Source: Anaerococcus sp. Marseille-Q5996 (GTDB taxonomy: Bacteria; Bacillota; Clostridia; Tissierellales; Peptoniphilaceae). From it: 64,000 nucleotides of DNA. Positions 1 through 6,724 of this stretch are shown one piece after another. The stretch is taken from assembly GCF_946893725.1 (NCBI RefSeq), contig NZ_CAMPPE010000002.1, forward strand, positions 1-64,000. Direction: 5' to 3'. Each line of letters begins with the position of its first letter. Position 1 is the first letter of the stretch. Position numbers and translations under genes: made by a program. The notes under the pieces were generated by a model. That model saw nothing but the letters and a program-made list of their open reading frames with translations. It did no database searches and was not told where the DNA came from.

Positions 1-117
1 GAAGCAACCCTCAAGATAAGATTTCTAAAAGTACGTAAAGAAAATACGTTAGATAGGTCCAAGGTGTAAGTGCAGTAATGCATTAAGCTAATGGATACTA
101 AACTTTAAATCTTGACT
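1..117 (+). rRNA. 23S ribosomal RNA, 3' end (partial)
   Basis: The sequence matches the conserved 3' terminal domain of bacterial 23S rRNA: the stretch around 53-100 corresponds to the usual GATAGGTC...GGTGTAAG...TTAAGCTAATGG...ACTAA ending. Only the last ~117 bases lie in the window. The exact mature end (about 110-120) is an estimate from the position of the terminal CTTGACT. It is followed by 5S and a tRNA cluster on the same strand, so this is the distal half of an rrn operon. Confidence 0.9.
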
Positions 118-415
118 GGAAATATTGTTGAGAGTCCTATCCCATTTTAGCAAAGCTAAAATGATGGAAGGACCTCGTTCAGAGTGTCCCAATGGTTAAG
201 GCCGTAGGTCTTAAGCTTGGTAGACACTTACGAACCAATCGTATGGACAATCAATCCGTATGATGGTAAGTTTAACTGAGCGGCTATTTAGAAGGTTCGA
301 AAATACTAACCTAAATTTTAAAATTGGCAGGTCGGCTACAGAACGAAATCAGAGATTTCTATTTCGCGACATTTGACCTACCAGCAAAAACAAGTTTTTG
401 GGTTAGGTCAAGAAT
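118..415 (+). other. 23S-5S spacer with processing-type hairpins
   Basis: A spacer of about 300 bases without a gene. It contains a perfect 9-bp hairpin (143-151 with 155-163) inside an outer stem (about 132-138 with 169-176), a 6-bp hairpin at 345-359, and a stem at 375-380 with 404-409 immediately before 5S. These look like rRNA precursor processing stems, by position and structure only. The spacer is longer than is common between 23S and 5S. I see no tRNA in it. Confidence 0.55.
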
Positions 416-530
416 ATAGTGACGATGGCAGTAAGGATACACCTGTTCCCATACCGAACACAGAAGTTAAGCTTACTAACGCCGATGGTACTCGGAGGGT
501 GACCTCCCGGTAGAGTAGGAAGTTGCTAAA
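416..530 (+). rRNA. 5S ribosomal RNA
   Basis: The core matches bacterial 5S rRNA: CCCATACCGAACACAGAAGTTAAG at about 448-471, then the GCCGATGGTACTCGGAGGG loop region and the GTAGAGTAGGA segment. The terminal helix can be drawn from TAGTGAC (417-423) with GTTGCTA (522-528), which sets the ends within a few bases. It lies downstream of 23S in the usual order. Confidence 0.93.
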
Positions 531-610
531 CATCTAATACATACTAGCCACTATGGCTAGTAAAGTATTAAATGTATACTAAAAAAATATGTTAAGTATA
601 AAAAATATAT

Positions 611-685
611 GCTTAGGTAGCTCAATGGTGGAGCACCCGGCTGTTAACCGGTAGGTTGTGGGTTCGAGTCCCACCCTGAGCGCCA
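611..685 (+). tRNA. tRNA-Asn (GTT)
   Basis: A full cloverleaf can be drawn, with acceptor GCTTAGG/CCTGAGC, anticodon GTT in the loop of the CCCGG...CCGG arm, T-loop GGTTCGAGTCC, discriminator G and encoded CCA. It is the first tRNA of the cluster after 5S. Confidence 0.96.
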
Positions 686-689
686 TAAT

Positions 690-761
690 TAGCCCCTCCG
701 GCTTCTAGAGGAGTCGTGCCTAAGCACTAAATACCGCAGGCGGAGCCGAGGACTAATATAT
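690..761 (+). repeat. tRNA-spacer element, copy 1
   Basis: This hairpin-rich spacer (GTGC-ctaa-GCAC at about 716-727; CGGCT at 699 with AGCCG further on) shares an ordered set of short words with the spacer at 22622-22728: CGGCTT, ACCGCAG, GAGGAC and the 10-mer TAATATATCG (752-761 and 22719-22728). Both lie next to tRNA genes. I infer a diverged repeat family. Function unknown. Confidence 0.4.
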
Positions 762-838
<77 letters not shown>

Positions 839-850
839 TTTAATTTATAT

Positions 851-927
851 GGCGAAGTAGCTCAGCTGGCTAGAGCATTCGGTTCATACCCGGAGTGTCG
901 GCGGTTCAAGTCCGTCCTTCGCTACCA
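851..927 (+). tRNA. tRNA-Met, elongator (CAT)
   Basis: The anticodon is CAT, with a fully paired acceptor stem (GGCGAAG/CTTCGCT region) and a TTCGG...CCGGA anticodon arm, as in Firmicute elongator tRNA-Met. CCA is encoded. An Ile(CAT, lysidine) identity is possible in principle, but the body resembles elongator Met. Confidence 0.88.
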
Positions 928-939
928 CTATTTTAATAA

Positions 940-1057
940 GGCCCTATGGTCAGCAGATCATTTCTAGCCAATCGGCAAAAGCCTCTTGGGAAATGAGTTG
1001 CATAGAACCTACTAAAGCTCACTAACGTTCGCTAAGTTAGGTTCGTAAAGCGGTTAA
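940..1057 (+). pseudogene. Possible split duplicate of tRNA-Glu 5' end
   Basis: Bases 940-952 are identical to the first 13 bases of the tRNA-Glu at 1092-1104. Bases 1048-1057 repeat the next ten tRNA-Glu bases (1104-1113). The two pieces are in the same order but separated by about 95 bases of unrelated sequence. This could be a decayed partial tRNA-Glu copy interrupted by an insertion. The second match is short and could be chance. Confidence 0.35.
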
Positions 1058-1091
1058 ATTAAATATCTTACATATATAATAATTTTTATAT

Positions 1092-1166
1092 GGCCCTATG
1101 GTCAAGCGGTTAAGACACCACCCTTTCACGGTGGTATCCCGGGTTCGAATCCCGGTAGGGTCACCA
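1092..1166 (+). tRNA. tRNA-Glu (TTC)
   Basis: The anticodon TTC sits in a CACCC...GGTG arm. The acceptor GGCCCTA pairs with TAGGGTC, the T-arm is CCGGGTTCGAATCCCGG, the discriminator is A, and CCA is encoded. Confidence 0.95.
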
Positions 1167-1199
1167 CTATTATTTTTGCCTTTATATAAAAGAGATAGT

Positions 1200-1372
1200 C
1201 TTCGTTTAACGGGGATACCACCGACGGTGGTAAGTTTTTCGGATTCATCAATAGCTTACGCTTTGATTCATCTCGAAAATGAAAAGTACTTTGTACTTTT
1301 CACCCTACAAGGGACTGGGTTACGAATCCCAGACTCCGTTTTACAGAATCTTCATCTTATTTATTAGGTAAA
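1200..1372 (+). other. Hairpin-rich tRNA spacer
   Basis: No gene is seen here. There is a perfect TACCACC-gac-GGTGGTA hairpin (about 1215-1231) and an AAAAGTAC-ttt-GTACTTTT hairpin (about 1280-1298). The stretch GGGTTACGAATCCCA near 1318-1332 resembles a tRNA T-arm. The 89-codon open frame crossing tRNA-Glu and this spacer is not a gene. Confidence 0.4.
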
Positions 1373-1376
1373 ATAT

Positions 1377-1452
1377 GGAAGTATAGCTCAGTTGGGAGAG
1401 CATCTGCCTTACAAGCAGGGGGTCACAGGTTCGAGCCCTGTTACTTCCACCA
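1377..1452 (+). tRNA. tRNA-Val (TAC)
   Basis: The anticodon TAC sits in a CTGCC...GGCAG-type arm. The acceptor GGAAGTA pairs with TACTTCC. The discriminator is A, followed by an encoded CCA. Confidence 0.95.
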
Positions 1453-1459
1453 TAATGCT

Positions 1460-1473
1460 AGCATGGATGGCTT
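1460..1473 (+). repeat. 14-nt inverted repeat shared with the tRNA-Arg(CCT) spacer
   Basis: AGCATGGATGGCTT here is the exact reverse complement of 22824-22837. One copy begins 8 bases after tRNA-Val, and the other ends 4 bases before tRNA-Arg(CCT). A chance match anywhere in a window this size would be unremarkable. The shared tRNA-adjacent location is what makes it notable. Confidence 0.4.
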
Positions 1474-1576
1474 ATAAAAGATTTTCTATTGAGAAGTTTA
1501 AGATTTAAGCTAGAAAAGTTAGTGAATTTATTTACTAGGGTAAATATTACCCTAGCCCAACCCTTTACATAGGTAC

Positions 1577-1652
1577 GCTGATGTAGCTCAATTGGCAGAG
1601 CAATTGATTTGTAATCAATAGGTTGTAGGTTCAAGTCCTATCATCAGCTCCA
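1577..1652 (+). tRNA. tRNA-Thr (TGT)
   Basis: The anticodon TGT sits in a TTGAT...ATCAA arm. The acceptor GCTGATG pairs with CATCAGC. The discriminator is T and CCA is encoded. Confidence 0.95.
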
Positions 1653-1738
1653 AATAAGTCTGTTCAACATTTTTATTTGGATTCATGTAATGTAAGAAGG
1701 CTTTAGCCGAGAGAATAAAATAATATCGGCTGTTTAAT

Positions 1739-1815
1739 GGCTCGGTAGTTCAGCTGGTTAGAATGCCGCCCTGTCACGGCGGAGGTCGTGGGTTCGAATC
1801 CCATCCGAGTCGCCA
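1739..1815 (+). tRNA. tRNA-Asp (GTC)
   Basis: The anticodon GTC sits in a GCCGCC...GGCGG arm. The acceptor GGCTCGG pairs with CCGAGTC. The discriminator is G and CCA is encoded. Confidence 0.95.
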
Positions 1816-1880
1816 TTTAAATTTTTATTACCAAAATTTTAGGAAAAATTGATTTTTTTATAATACTATTATATATTTAT

Positions 1881-1955
1881 GCGGATGTGGCTCAGTGGTA
1901 GAGCATCGCCTTGCCAAGGCGAGGGTCGCGAGTTCGAATCTCGTCATCCGCTCCA
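1881..1955 (+). tRNA. tRNA-Gly (GCC)
   Basis: The anticodon GCC sits in a TCGCCTTGCCAAGGCGA arm. The acceptor GCGGATG pairs with CATCCGC. The discriminator is T and CCA is encoded. Confidence 0.95.
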
Positions 1956-2010
1956 CTATATCACCAGATATCCCGAACAACCGATGTTTGGTTTGGTGAT
2001 TTTTTAATAT

Positions 2011-2084
2011 GCGGGTGTAGCTCAGTGGTAGAGCCCCAGCCTTCCAAGCTGGTTGCGAGGGTTCGATTCCCTTCACCCGCTCCA
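2011..2084 (+). tRNA. tRNA-Gly (TCC)
   Basis: The anticodon TCC sits in a CCAGC...GCTGG arm. The acceptor GCGGGTG pairs with CACCCGC. The discriminator is T and CCA is encoded. It follows tRNA-Gly(GCC), so two glycine decoders are adjacent. Confidence 0.95.
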
Positions 2085-2202
2085 AATCACTTGTAGTGTT
2101 TCAGATGCATAGCATCTGAAATCTTCGAGATGAGCGTAGCGAATCCGAAGAACTAAGCGAGAGAAGCATAAGCTTCTTGAGCGCACAAAAAACTAAATTT
2201 TT

Positions 2203-2279
2203 GCGTCATTAGCTCAGCTGGATAGAGCGTCTGGCTACGGACCAGAAGGCCTGGGGTTCGAATCCTCAATGACGCGCCA
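2203..2279 (+). tRNA. tRNA-Arg (ACG)
   Basis: The anticodon ACG (wobble A, the substrate of the TadA encoded at 22985) sits in a TCTGG...CCAGA arm. The acceptor GCGTCAT pairs with ATGACGC. The discriminator is G and CCA is encoded. It is the last tRNA of the cluster. The spacer before it (2100-2200) has CAGATGC-ata-GCATCTG and AGAAGC-ataa-GCTTCT hairpins. Confidence 0.95.
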
Positions 2280-2287
2280 CTTTTATT

Positions 2288-2328
2288 ATAACCCTTGTAA
2301 ATTCAATCTTTACGAGGGGTTATTTTTA
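2288..2328 (+). terminator. Terminator of the rRNA-tRNA operon
   Basis: ATAACCCTTGTAAA (2288-2301) pairs with TTTACGAGGGGTTAT (2309-2323), followed by a T-run. It lies directly after tRNA-Arg(ACG). Confidence 0.85.
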
Positions 2329-2463
2329 TTTGTTACGAGACTTACTACGACCGATCAATGTTTGATATTGGAAAATGTTTTAATTATGTTATAATAACTA
2401 TAAAGACAAAACTTTAACACAATGGTGTAATTCAATAGCTAGAATATAATTATGGAGGATAAT

Positions 2464-3162
2464 ATGAAATTAGACAGAAAGTTTGTATCTAAATATTATG
2501 AGCATGTAGAAGATTTTCCTGATTTAGACATTGATCTTTCAAAAACAATTCTTTTAATTGTTGACTATCAAAATGAGTTTTGCCTAACTGATTTTGGTGA
2601 AGCTAAAGAATTTAAAGAACAGGGCATGTGGGAATCTTGGAAACCATATTTTGATAAAATGCATGAAGTTGCCCTTCCAAATACTGAAAAAGTTCTAAAT
2701 TATTTTAGAGACAATGATTTGCTAGTTTCATATGGTCTAATCGCTTGCCAAAGAGAAGATGGTAGAGATAGATCTCCAGTTCAAAAATCTGAGGGCTGGA
2801 ATAATATGCTTATGCCAGTTAATTCATTTGCGGCAGAGGTGGTTGACCCTCTAAAACCAATCGATGATGAAATTGTTGTTTATAAGACAACTGATTCAGT
2901 AACAACAGGAACTAATTACCTACATCTACTAGACAATATGGATATTGAAACTGTAGTTGTATGTGGTATGGTTACTGACCAATGTGTAGCTTCAACTGTA
3001 AGAGGACTTGCTGATGCAGGCTATAATGTTATCACTGTTCATGATGCCTGTATTGCAGCATCAGAAGAACTCCACGATGCAGAACTAAAAATAATGAATG
3101 TGATTTATACTTATGTATTAAGCACTGAAGATACTTTAAAATTACTAGAAGAAAGTAAGTAA
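2464..3162 (+). CDS. Isochorismatase-family cysteine hydrolase
   Basis: A 232-residue cytoplasmic hydrolase of the isochorismatase/nicotinamidase fold. The family triad is visible: Asp in LIVDYQNEF, Lys in VVYKTTDS, and the nucleophilic Cys in VVVCGMVTDQCVAS. The VTDQCV block with the preceding hydrophobic strand is diagnostic. The substrate (nicotinamide, isochorismate, carbamoyl compounds) cannot be fixed from sequence. I chose ATG 2464 because GGAGG at 2454-2458 lies five bases before it. The upstream in-frame ATG 2452 overlaps that site. The gene stands alone, with tRNA-Arg upstream and a terminator downstream. Confidence 0.85.
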   Translation: MKLDRKFVSKYYEHVEDFPDLDIDLSKTILLIVDYQNEFCLTDFGEAKEFKEQGMWESWKPYFDKMHEVALPNTEKVLNYFRDNDLLVSYGLIACQREDGRDRSPVQKSEGWNNMLMPVNSFAAEVVDPLKPIDDEIVVYKTTDSVTTGTNYLHLLDNMDIETVVVCGMVTDQCVASTVRGLADAGYNVITVHDACIAASEELHDAELKIMNVIYTYVLSTEDTLKLLEESK

Positions 3163-3173
3163 GAAAAAATTAT

Positions 3174-3198
3174 AGGGGGCCTTTTGGCTCCTTTTTTA
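3174..3198 (+). terminator. Rho-independent terminator
   Basis: AGGGGGCC-tttt-GGCTCCTT stem with G-U pairs followed by a T-run, directly after the hydrolase gene. Confidence 0.75.
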
Positions 3199-3299
3199 TT
3201 GAAAAATTTTGATATAGATTAATTTCTTTATAATATCTTAACTACTAATGGAGTATCATATAGATATAATCAAATAAAAATTATAGAAAGGAATTAATT

Positions 3300-4565
3300 A
3301 TGTCTAAAAGACCTTCAAATAAAAATTCTTCTTTGCCATATTTTCTATCAGGCCTAACGGGAGCTTTGGTAGGTGGGCTTTTAATATTTTTCTTAACAGG
3401 CGGATTAGGAGCCATGAGTAATGATTCTAATACAGAGGCGGTAGATCCTCCACAAACCCAGGCTGAACAAGCAAATGTTTCTAAAAATCAAATAGATAAA
3501 AGTATAGGAAACCTTGATGATGAAAGTGATTCTTCTATGGAATCTAAGGTTGTGAAAAAATCTATAGATAGCGTTGTTGGTATTACAACTAAGTCTCAAG
3601 TAACCCAAAATACTTTTTGGGGTCCACAATCTGGATATGTGGAAGGTATCGGATCAGGATCTATTGTTAGCAGCGATGGATATATCCTAACTAACTCCCA
3701 TGTTATAAGTAATGGAGAAGCTAGTGAAATAAGTGTGCTTTTCAATGATGGGACAACAGCGCCTGCAAAATTAGTTTGGAATGACTCAACTCTTGACCTT
3801 GCTATTATTAAGGTAGAAAAGAAAAACCTGCCAGTAATGGAGCTAGCTGATAGTGATAAGGTTGGAGTAGGTGATAGGGTTGTAGCTATTGGAAATCCAC
3901 TTGGTTTTGAACTCCAATCCACAGTAACTAGTGGAATAATCTCAGGACTTAATCGTACAGTAAGTTTTCAAACCGGGGCACAAATGGATGGTTTAATGCA
4001 AACAGATGCAGCTATAAACTCAGGAAACTCTGGTGGTGCATTGCTAAACTCAAAGGGCCAACAAATCGGTATCAACTCTGCAAAAGCTGGTAACAGTGAT
4101 GGGATTGGTTTTGCAATACCAATAAATACAGTAAAAAATGTAATTGATCAAATTATAAAAAATGGAGAATATAAGTCAGTTTATCTAGGAATAACTGGCC
4201 AATCTCTAGACTACTTTAAACAATTCCCACAAGCAAATATGGGAGCACTTGAAGATGTAGAAGGAGTTTATGTATTTAATAACTTTGATCAAAATGGAAT
4301 TTTCCAAAAAGGAGATGTAATCACTGCTGTTGACGGCAAAAAAGTTACAGATATGGCATCACTAAGAAAAGTTCTTCTTGATTATCAAATAGGTCAAAGT
4401 GCAGAAATCACATTAATAAGAGATGGAAAAGAGCAAAAGATTAACTTTACATTTTCTATAGATTCATCAAATGTAGATGAATATAAACAAGCCAGTCCAG
4501 AAAATAAAATAGAAAAAAATGAAGAGGATAGGGAAAGATCAAATCCATTTTATAATCTTCCATAA
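3300..4565 (+). CDS. HtrA/DegP-like trypsin-type serine protease with PDZ domain
   Basis: A 421-residue membrane-anchored protease for extracytoplasmic protein quality control. Residues ~13-36 form one transmembrane segment, followed by an acidic linker. The trypsin domain carries His134 (TNSHV), Asp166 (DLAII) and Ser244 (SGNSGGAL). A PDZ domain covers about residues 290-395 (YLGITG, then KGDVITAVDGKKV). The acidic tail lacks further domains. This is the HtrA architecture of Firmicutes (HtrA/YkdA type). GAAAGGA precedes the ATG. It is monocistronic and ends in the strong hairpin at 4571. Confidence 0.93.
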   Translation: MSKRPSNKNSSLPYFLSGLTGALVGGLLIFFLTGGLGAMSNDSNTEAVDPPQTQAEQANVSKNQIDKSIGNLDDESDSSMESKVVKKSIDSVVGITTKSQVTQNTFWGPQSGYVEGIGSGSIVSSDGYILTNSHVISNGEASEISVLFNDGTTAPAKLVWNDSTLDLAIIKVEKKNLPVMELADSDKVGVGDRVVAIGNPLGFELQSTVTSGIISGLNRTVSFQTGAQMDGLMQTDAAINSGNSGGALLNSKGQQIGINSAKAGNSDGIGFAIPINTVKNVIDQIIKNGEYKSVYLGITGQSLDYFKQFPQANMGALEDVEGVYVFNNFDQNGIFQKGDVITAVDGKKVTDMASLRKVLLDYQIGQSAEITLIRDGKEQKINFTFSIDSSNVDEYKQASPENKIEKNEEDRERSNPFYNLP

Positions 4566-4570
4566 AAATA

Positions 4571-4600
4571 AAAGCTTGCTTAAATTTAGCAAGCTTTTTT
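4571..4600. terminator. Bidirectional terminator between htrA-like gene and tenA
   Basis: A perfect stem AAAGCTTGCT (4571-4580) with AGCAAGCTTT (4588-4597) and T-rich or A-rich flanks, between convergent genes. It can serve both. Confidence 0.85.
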
Positions 4601-4602
4601 AC

Positions 4603-5271
4603 TTAAAATAAATCGCCCTCGTTATAAACCATATCCCAGAATTTAAGTTCATAGAGCAGGCAGTTTTTGAAAATATCTATCAAAATATCTCTTTTTGTAT
4701 CAGTCATATCCATGCCAATTTCATTAATCTCATCAACCGTACCATCTACATATGAAAGATAAACAGGATCTAGGTATCCAGTTATGAATTTTCCGTAGAT
4801 ATCATGGTTTTTGGCTTCGGGATTTACCTTATCAATATATCTAAAAATATTTACATAACCCAAATCACAAGCCATAAGGACCATTAAGATTTCTTCATAG
4901 CCACCAATTAATGATTGAGAAATCCTATAATTTGAATAAGAAAGATTAGTAAGATTTGAAGGTCTTTTTTCAATTTCATCCACATCTATACCAAAATCAC
5001 GCATAACCCCACGGTGGATAGCCATCTCATTTTCCATGCAATTATTTAATAGATAGGAAAACTTGCGGATGATTTCCTTATTATTTGTTTTTGTAATACC
5101 AATGGCAAAAATCTTGACATGGTCCCATAGGTAAATGTAGTCTTCTTCAAGATAATATTTAAATTTAGATACTTCAAGGTCCCCATTAATCAAACCTAGT
5201 ATAAAAGGATGGTTGTAAAGCTCTTGCCAAATGTCCTCAGTTTTTTCGTATAAATAGTCAATAAATTTCAT
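4603..5271 (-). CDS. tenA: TenA family aminopyrimidine aminohydrolase (thiaminase II)
   Basis: A 222-residue TenA-fold protein. In B. subtilis TenA this enzyme hydrolyses aminomethyl-pyrimidine to hydroxymethyl-pyrimidine for thiamine salvage. The key residues fall at nearly the same numbers as in B. subtilis: Asp44 (LEEDYIYL), Cys135 (MACDLGY) and Glu208 (LYELKFWD). GGAGG precedes the start. A TPP riboswitch lies just upstream but on the opposite strand, so it does not control this gene directly. The proximity still supports a thiamine role. Whether the substrate is thiamine or a degradation product cannot be told. Confidence 0.88.
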   Translation of the reverse strand: MKFIDYLYEKTEDIWQELYNHPFILGLINGDLEVSKFKYYLEEDYIYLWDHVKIFAIGITKTNNKEIIRKFSYLLNNCMENEMAIHRGVMRDFGIDVDEIEKRPSNLTNLSYSNYRISQSLIGGYEEILMVLMACDLGYVNIFRYIDKVNPEAKNHDIYGKFITGYLDPVYLSYVDGTVDEINEIGMDMTDTKRDILIDIFKNCLLYELKFWDMVYNEGDLF

Positions 5272-5358
5272 AAATCCTCCAATACATAGACCATACCCGA
5301 TATTACTTTAAATTTTCTATATAACTGATATAGTATAAGTAACAATTAAATATTACTT

Positions 5359-5431
5359 TTATATTCGGGGTGCCAAGTGCTGAGATTATACCCGCAAACC
5401 TGATAAACATAATAGTTTCGTAGGGAAATAA
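5359..5431 (+). promoter_or_regulatory. TPP riboswitch (THI element)
   Basis: The conserved aptamer blocks appear in order: GGGGTGC (5367-5373), GCTGAGA, ACCCGCAAACCTGAT, then CGTAGGGAA. A P1 helix can be drawn between 5359-5366 (TTATATTC) and 5424-5431 (GGAAATAA) with one mismatch. The plus-strand orientation is followed by an intrinsic terminator (5444) and then the methyltransferase gene. That is the layout of a transcription-attenuating TPP OFF switch. Confidence 0.9.
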
Positions 5432-5443
5432 AAAGGCAATGAC

Positions 5444-5482
5444 AACTCTTTTTTCCGAATATAAGAAAAAAGAGTTTTTTAT
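5444..5482 (+). terminator. Riboswitch expression-platform terminator
   Basis: AACTCTTTTTT pairs with AAAAAAGAGTT, followed by a long T-run. It lies 13 bases after the TPP aptamer and before the methyltransferase start, so transcription of that gene should depend on thiamine pyrophosphate level (inference). Confidence 0.8.
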
Positions 5483-5521
5483 TTTTTAATTGTGAATTTG
5501 GATATAATAAAGGAGAATGTA

Positions 5522-6223
5522 ATGAAAGCAAAGTTTGACGGTTATGCTAATAAATATGATGAATGGTTTATGGAAAATGAAAATATGTATTTAACAGAGC
5601 TAAATGTTGTAGAAATGGCTCTAAAAAGTGTAAATACAGAAAAATCATTATCAGTTGGCTGTGGTAGTGGATTGTTTGAAGTTTCTCTAAAAGATAGGGG
5701 AATTACAATCACAGACGGACTAGAACCATCAGAAGATATGGCTGCCATAGCTGAAAAAAGAGGTTTAAATGTAATTGTTGGCATAATTGAAGATTCCAAA
5801 CTAGAAGAAAATCACTACGACTGTATTTACCTTAATGGTTCATCAACATATATAGAAGACTTAGAAAGTGCTTACAAAACAGTTTATAAAGCACTAAAAC
5901 CAGGCGGACACATTGTAGTAATCGATGTGCCAAAAGAAAGTTCATTTGGAATTCTTTACCAATTTGCAAGCCACGCAAAAACATTTGATTTGCCAAATTT
6001 CGATGGTATTTTACCAAAATCACCATATCCAATAGAATTAATTACATCAACAGTAATGACAACTACACCAGAAAAACGTGATATTTTAGAAAATATTGGA
6101 TTTAAAGACTTCAAATATTATCAAACTCTTACAACAGATCCAGCATATTCAGATGACTATGTAGAAGAAGCGGTAGAAGGATATGACAAGGGATCATATG
6201 TTGCAATAGTAGCAGAAAAATAA
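5522..6223 (+). CDS. Class I SAM-dependent methyltransferase under TPP riboswitch control
   Basis: A 233-residue Rossmann-fold methyltransferase. Motif I is LSVGCGSGLFE (about residues 43-53), followed by the acidic strand (DGLEPSEDM) and the post-motif CIYLNGSSTYIEDL. The middle block ALKPGGHIVVIDVP is typical of UbiE/Methyltransf_11 relatives. The substrate is unknown. ATG 5522 has AAGGAG at about 5510; the longer frame from 5492 lacks a ribosome site. The gene is alone between the TPP riboswitch/terminator and its own terminator, so it is the only apparent target of that switch here. That suggests a link to thiamine or its pyrimidine/thiazole precursors (inference). Confidence 0.8.
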   Translation: MKAKFDGYANKYDEWFMENENMYLTELNVVEMALKSVNTEKSLSVGCGSGLFEVSLKDRGITITDGLEPSEDMAAIAEKRGLNVIVGIIEDSKLEENHYDCIYLNGSSTYIEDLESAYKTVYKALKPGGHIVVIDVPKESSFGILYQFASHAKTFDLPNFDGILPKSPYPIELITSTVMTTTPEKRDILENIGFKDFKYYQTLTTDPAYSDDYVEEAVEGYDKGSYVAIVAEK

Positions 6224-6248
6224 GTTATAAACATAATTAATAAGCATT

Positions 6249-6276
6249 AAAAGGAGGCCAATTGGTCTTCTTTTTA
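6249..6276 (+). terminator. Terminator of the methyltransferase gene
   Basis: AAAAGGAGGCC-aatt-GGTCTTCTTTT stem and T-run. Confidence 0.8.
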
Positions 6277-6279
6277 TAT

Positions 6280-6298
6280 GTCAAGAAAAATCCTTGAC
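6280..6298. promoter_or_regulatory. Inverted repeat GTCAAG-N7-CTTGAC, copy 1 (overlaps -35)
   Basis: Half-sites 6280-6285 and 6293-6298 are perfect inverted repeats separated by seven bases. The right half overlaps the -35 box TTGACA (6294-6299). An identical repeat with the same spacing lies at 6329-6347. This looks like an operator pair for an unidentified regulator. Confidence 0.55.
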
Positions 6299-6322
6299 AC
6301 TACTTTGAATACGTTGTATAAT
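6294..6322 (+). promoter_or_regulatory. Sigma-A promoter of the ylxM-ffh operon
   Basis: A consensus -35 TTGACA (6294-6299), exactly 17 bases, then a consensus -10 TATAAT (6317-6322). The expected start of transcription is near 6329, inside the second inverted repeat. Confidence 0.85.
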
Positions 6323-6328
6323 GCATAA

Positions 6329-6347
6329 GTCAAGTAAAAAGCTTGAC
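6329..6347. promoter_or_regulatory. Inverted repeat GTCAAG-N7-CTTGAC, copy 2 (at transcription start)
   Basis: Half-sites 6329-6334 and 6342-6347 have the same sequence and spacing as the copy at 6280-6298. The two centres are about 49 bp apart, near five helical turns. That fits cooperative binding or looping by a dimeric repressor (inference). It could also fold as a 5' leader hairpin. Confidence 0.55.
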
Positions 6348-6389
6348 AAGGTAATTTGTTGAAAATTACAAAAAAATTAGTGGAGCATT

Positions 6390-6713
6390 ATGGAAAAAAT
6401 TGTTAAAGTGGCCGAACTATTCGACATTTATGGACCGCTACTAAATGAAAAACAACGTGATGTTATAAATTGCTATTACAACGAAGACTTGTCCCTACAA
6501 GAGATTGCGGATAATAATAACAAATCCAAGCAAGCAATTTCAGATATGATGACTCGTTCAGTTGACAAATTATTTGAGTTTGAAGATGAGCTTTCTTTGC
6601 TAGAAAAAAAAGAGGGGCTCAAGGATGCTCTTATGAGTATAAGAGAGCTGATGGAAAGTTCAAATTATGAACAAGCAATTGAAAAAATAACAGAAGAAAT
6701 TGAAAAAATTTAG
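6390..6713 (+). CDS. ylxM: YlxM family SRP-associated HTH protein
   Basis: A 107-residue YlxM/p13-like protein. The helix-turn-helix region resembles sigma region 4: LNEKQRDVINCYYNEDLSLQEIAD, then KQAISDMMTRS at about residues 19-55. A charged helical C-terminus follows. In streptococci YlxM binds the SRP and modulates Ffh/FtsY GTPase activity. It lies 11 bases before ffh, its usual neighbour. GTGGAG precedes the ATG. It is the first gene of the operon driven by the 6294 promoter. Confidence 0.9.
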   Translation: MEKIVKVAELFDIYGPLLNEKQRDVINCYYNEDLSLQEIADNNNKSKQAISDMMTRSVDKLFEFEDELSLLEKKEGLKDALMSIRELMESSNYEQAIEKITEEIEKI

Positions 6714-6724
6714 GGAGTGATAAT

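Noticed and set aside
1098-1367. 89-codon plus-strand open frame
   Set aside because: It runs through tRNA-Glu and the hairpin spacer. Its codons are read from tRNA sequence.
1858-2096. Open frames on both strands over the two tRNA-Gly genes
   Set aside because: They are translations of tRNA genes and have no ribosome sites.
3596-3922. 108-codon minus-strand frame inside the HtrA gene
   Set aside because: Antisense to a well-supported protease domain, with low-complexity Ser/Pro-rich translation and no ribosome site.
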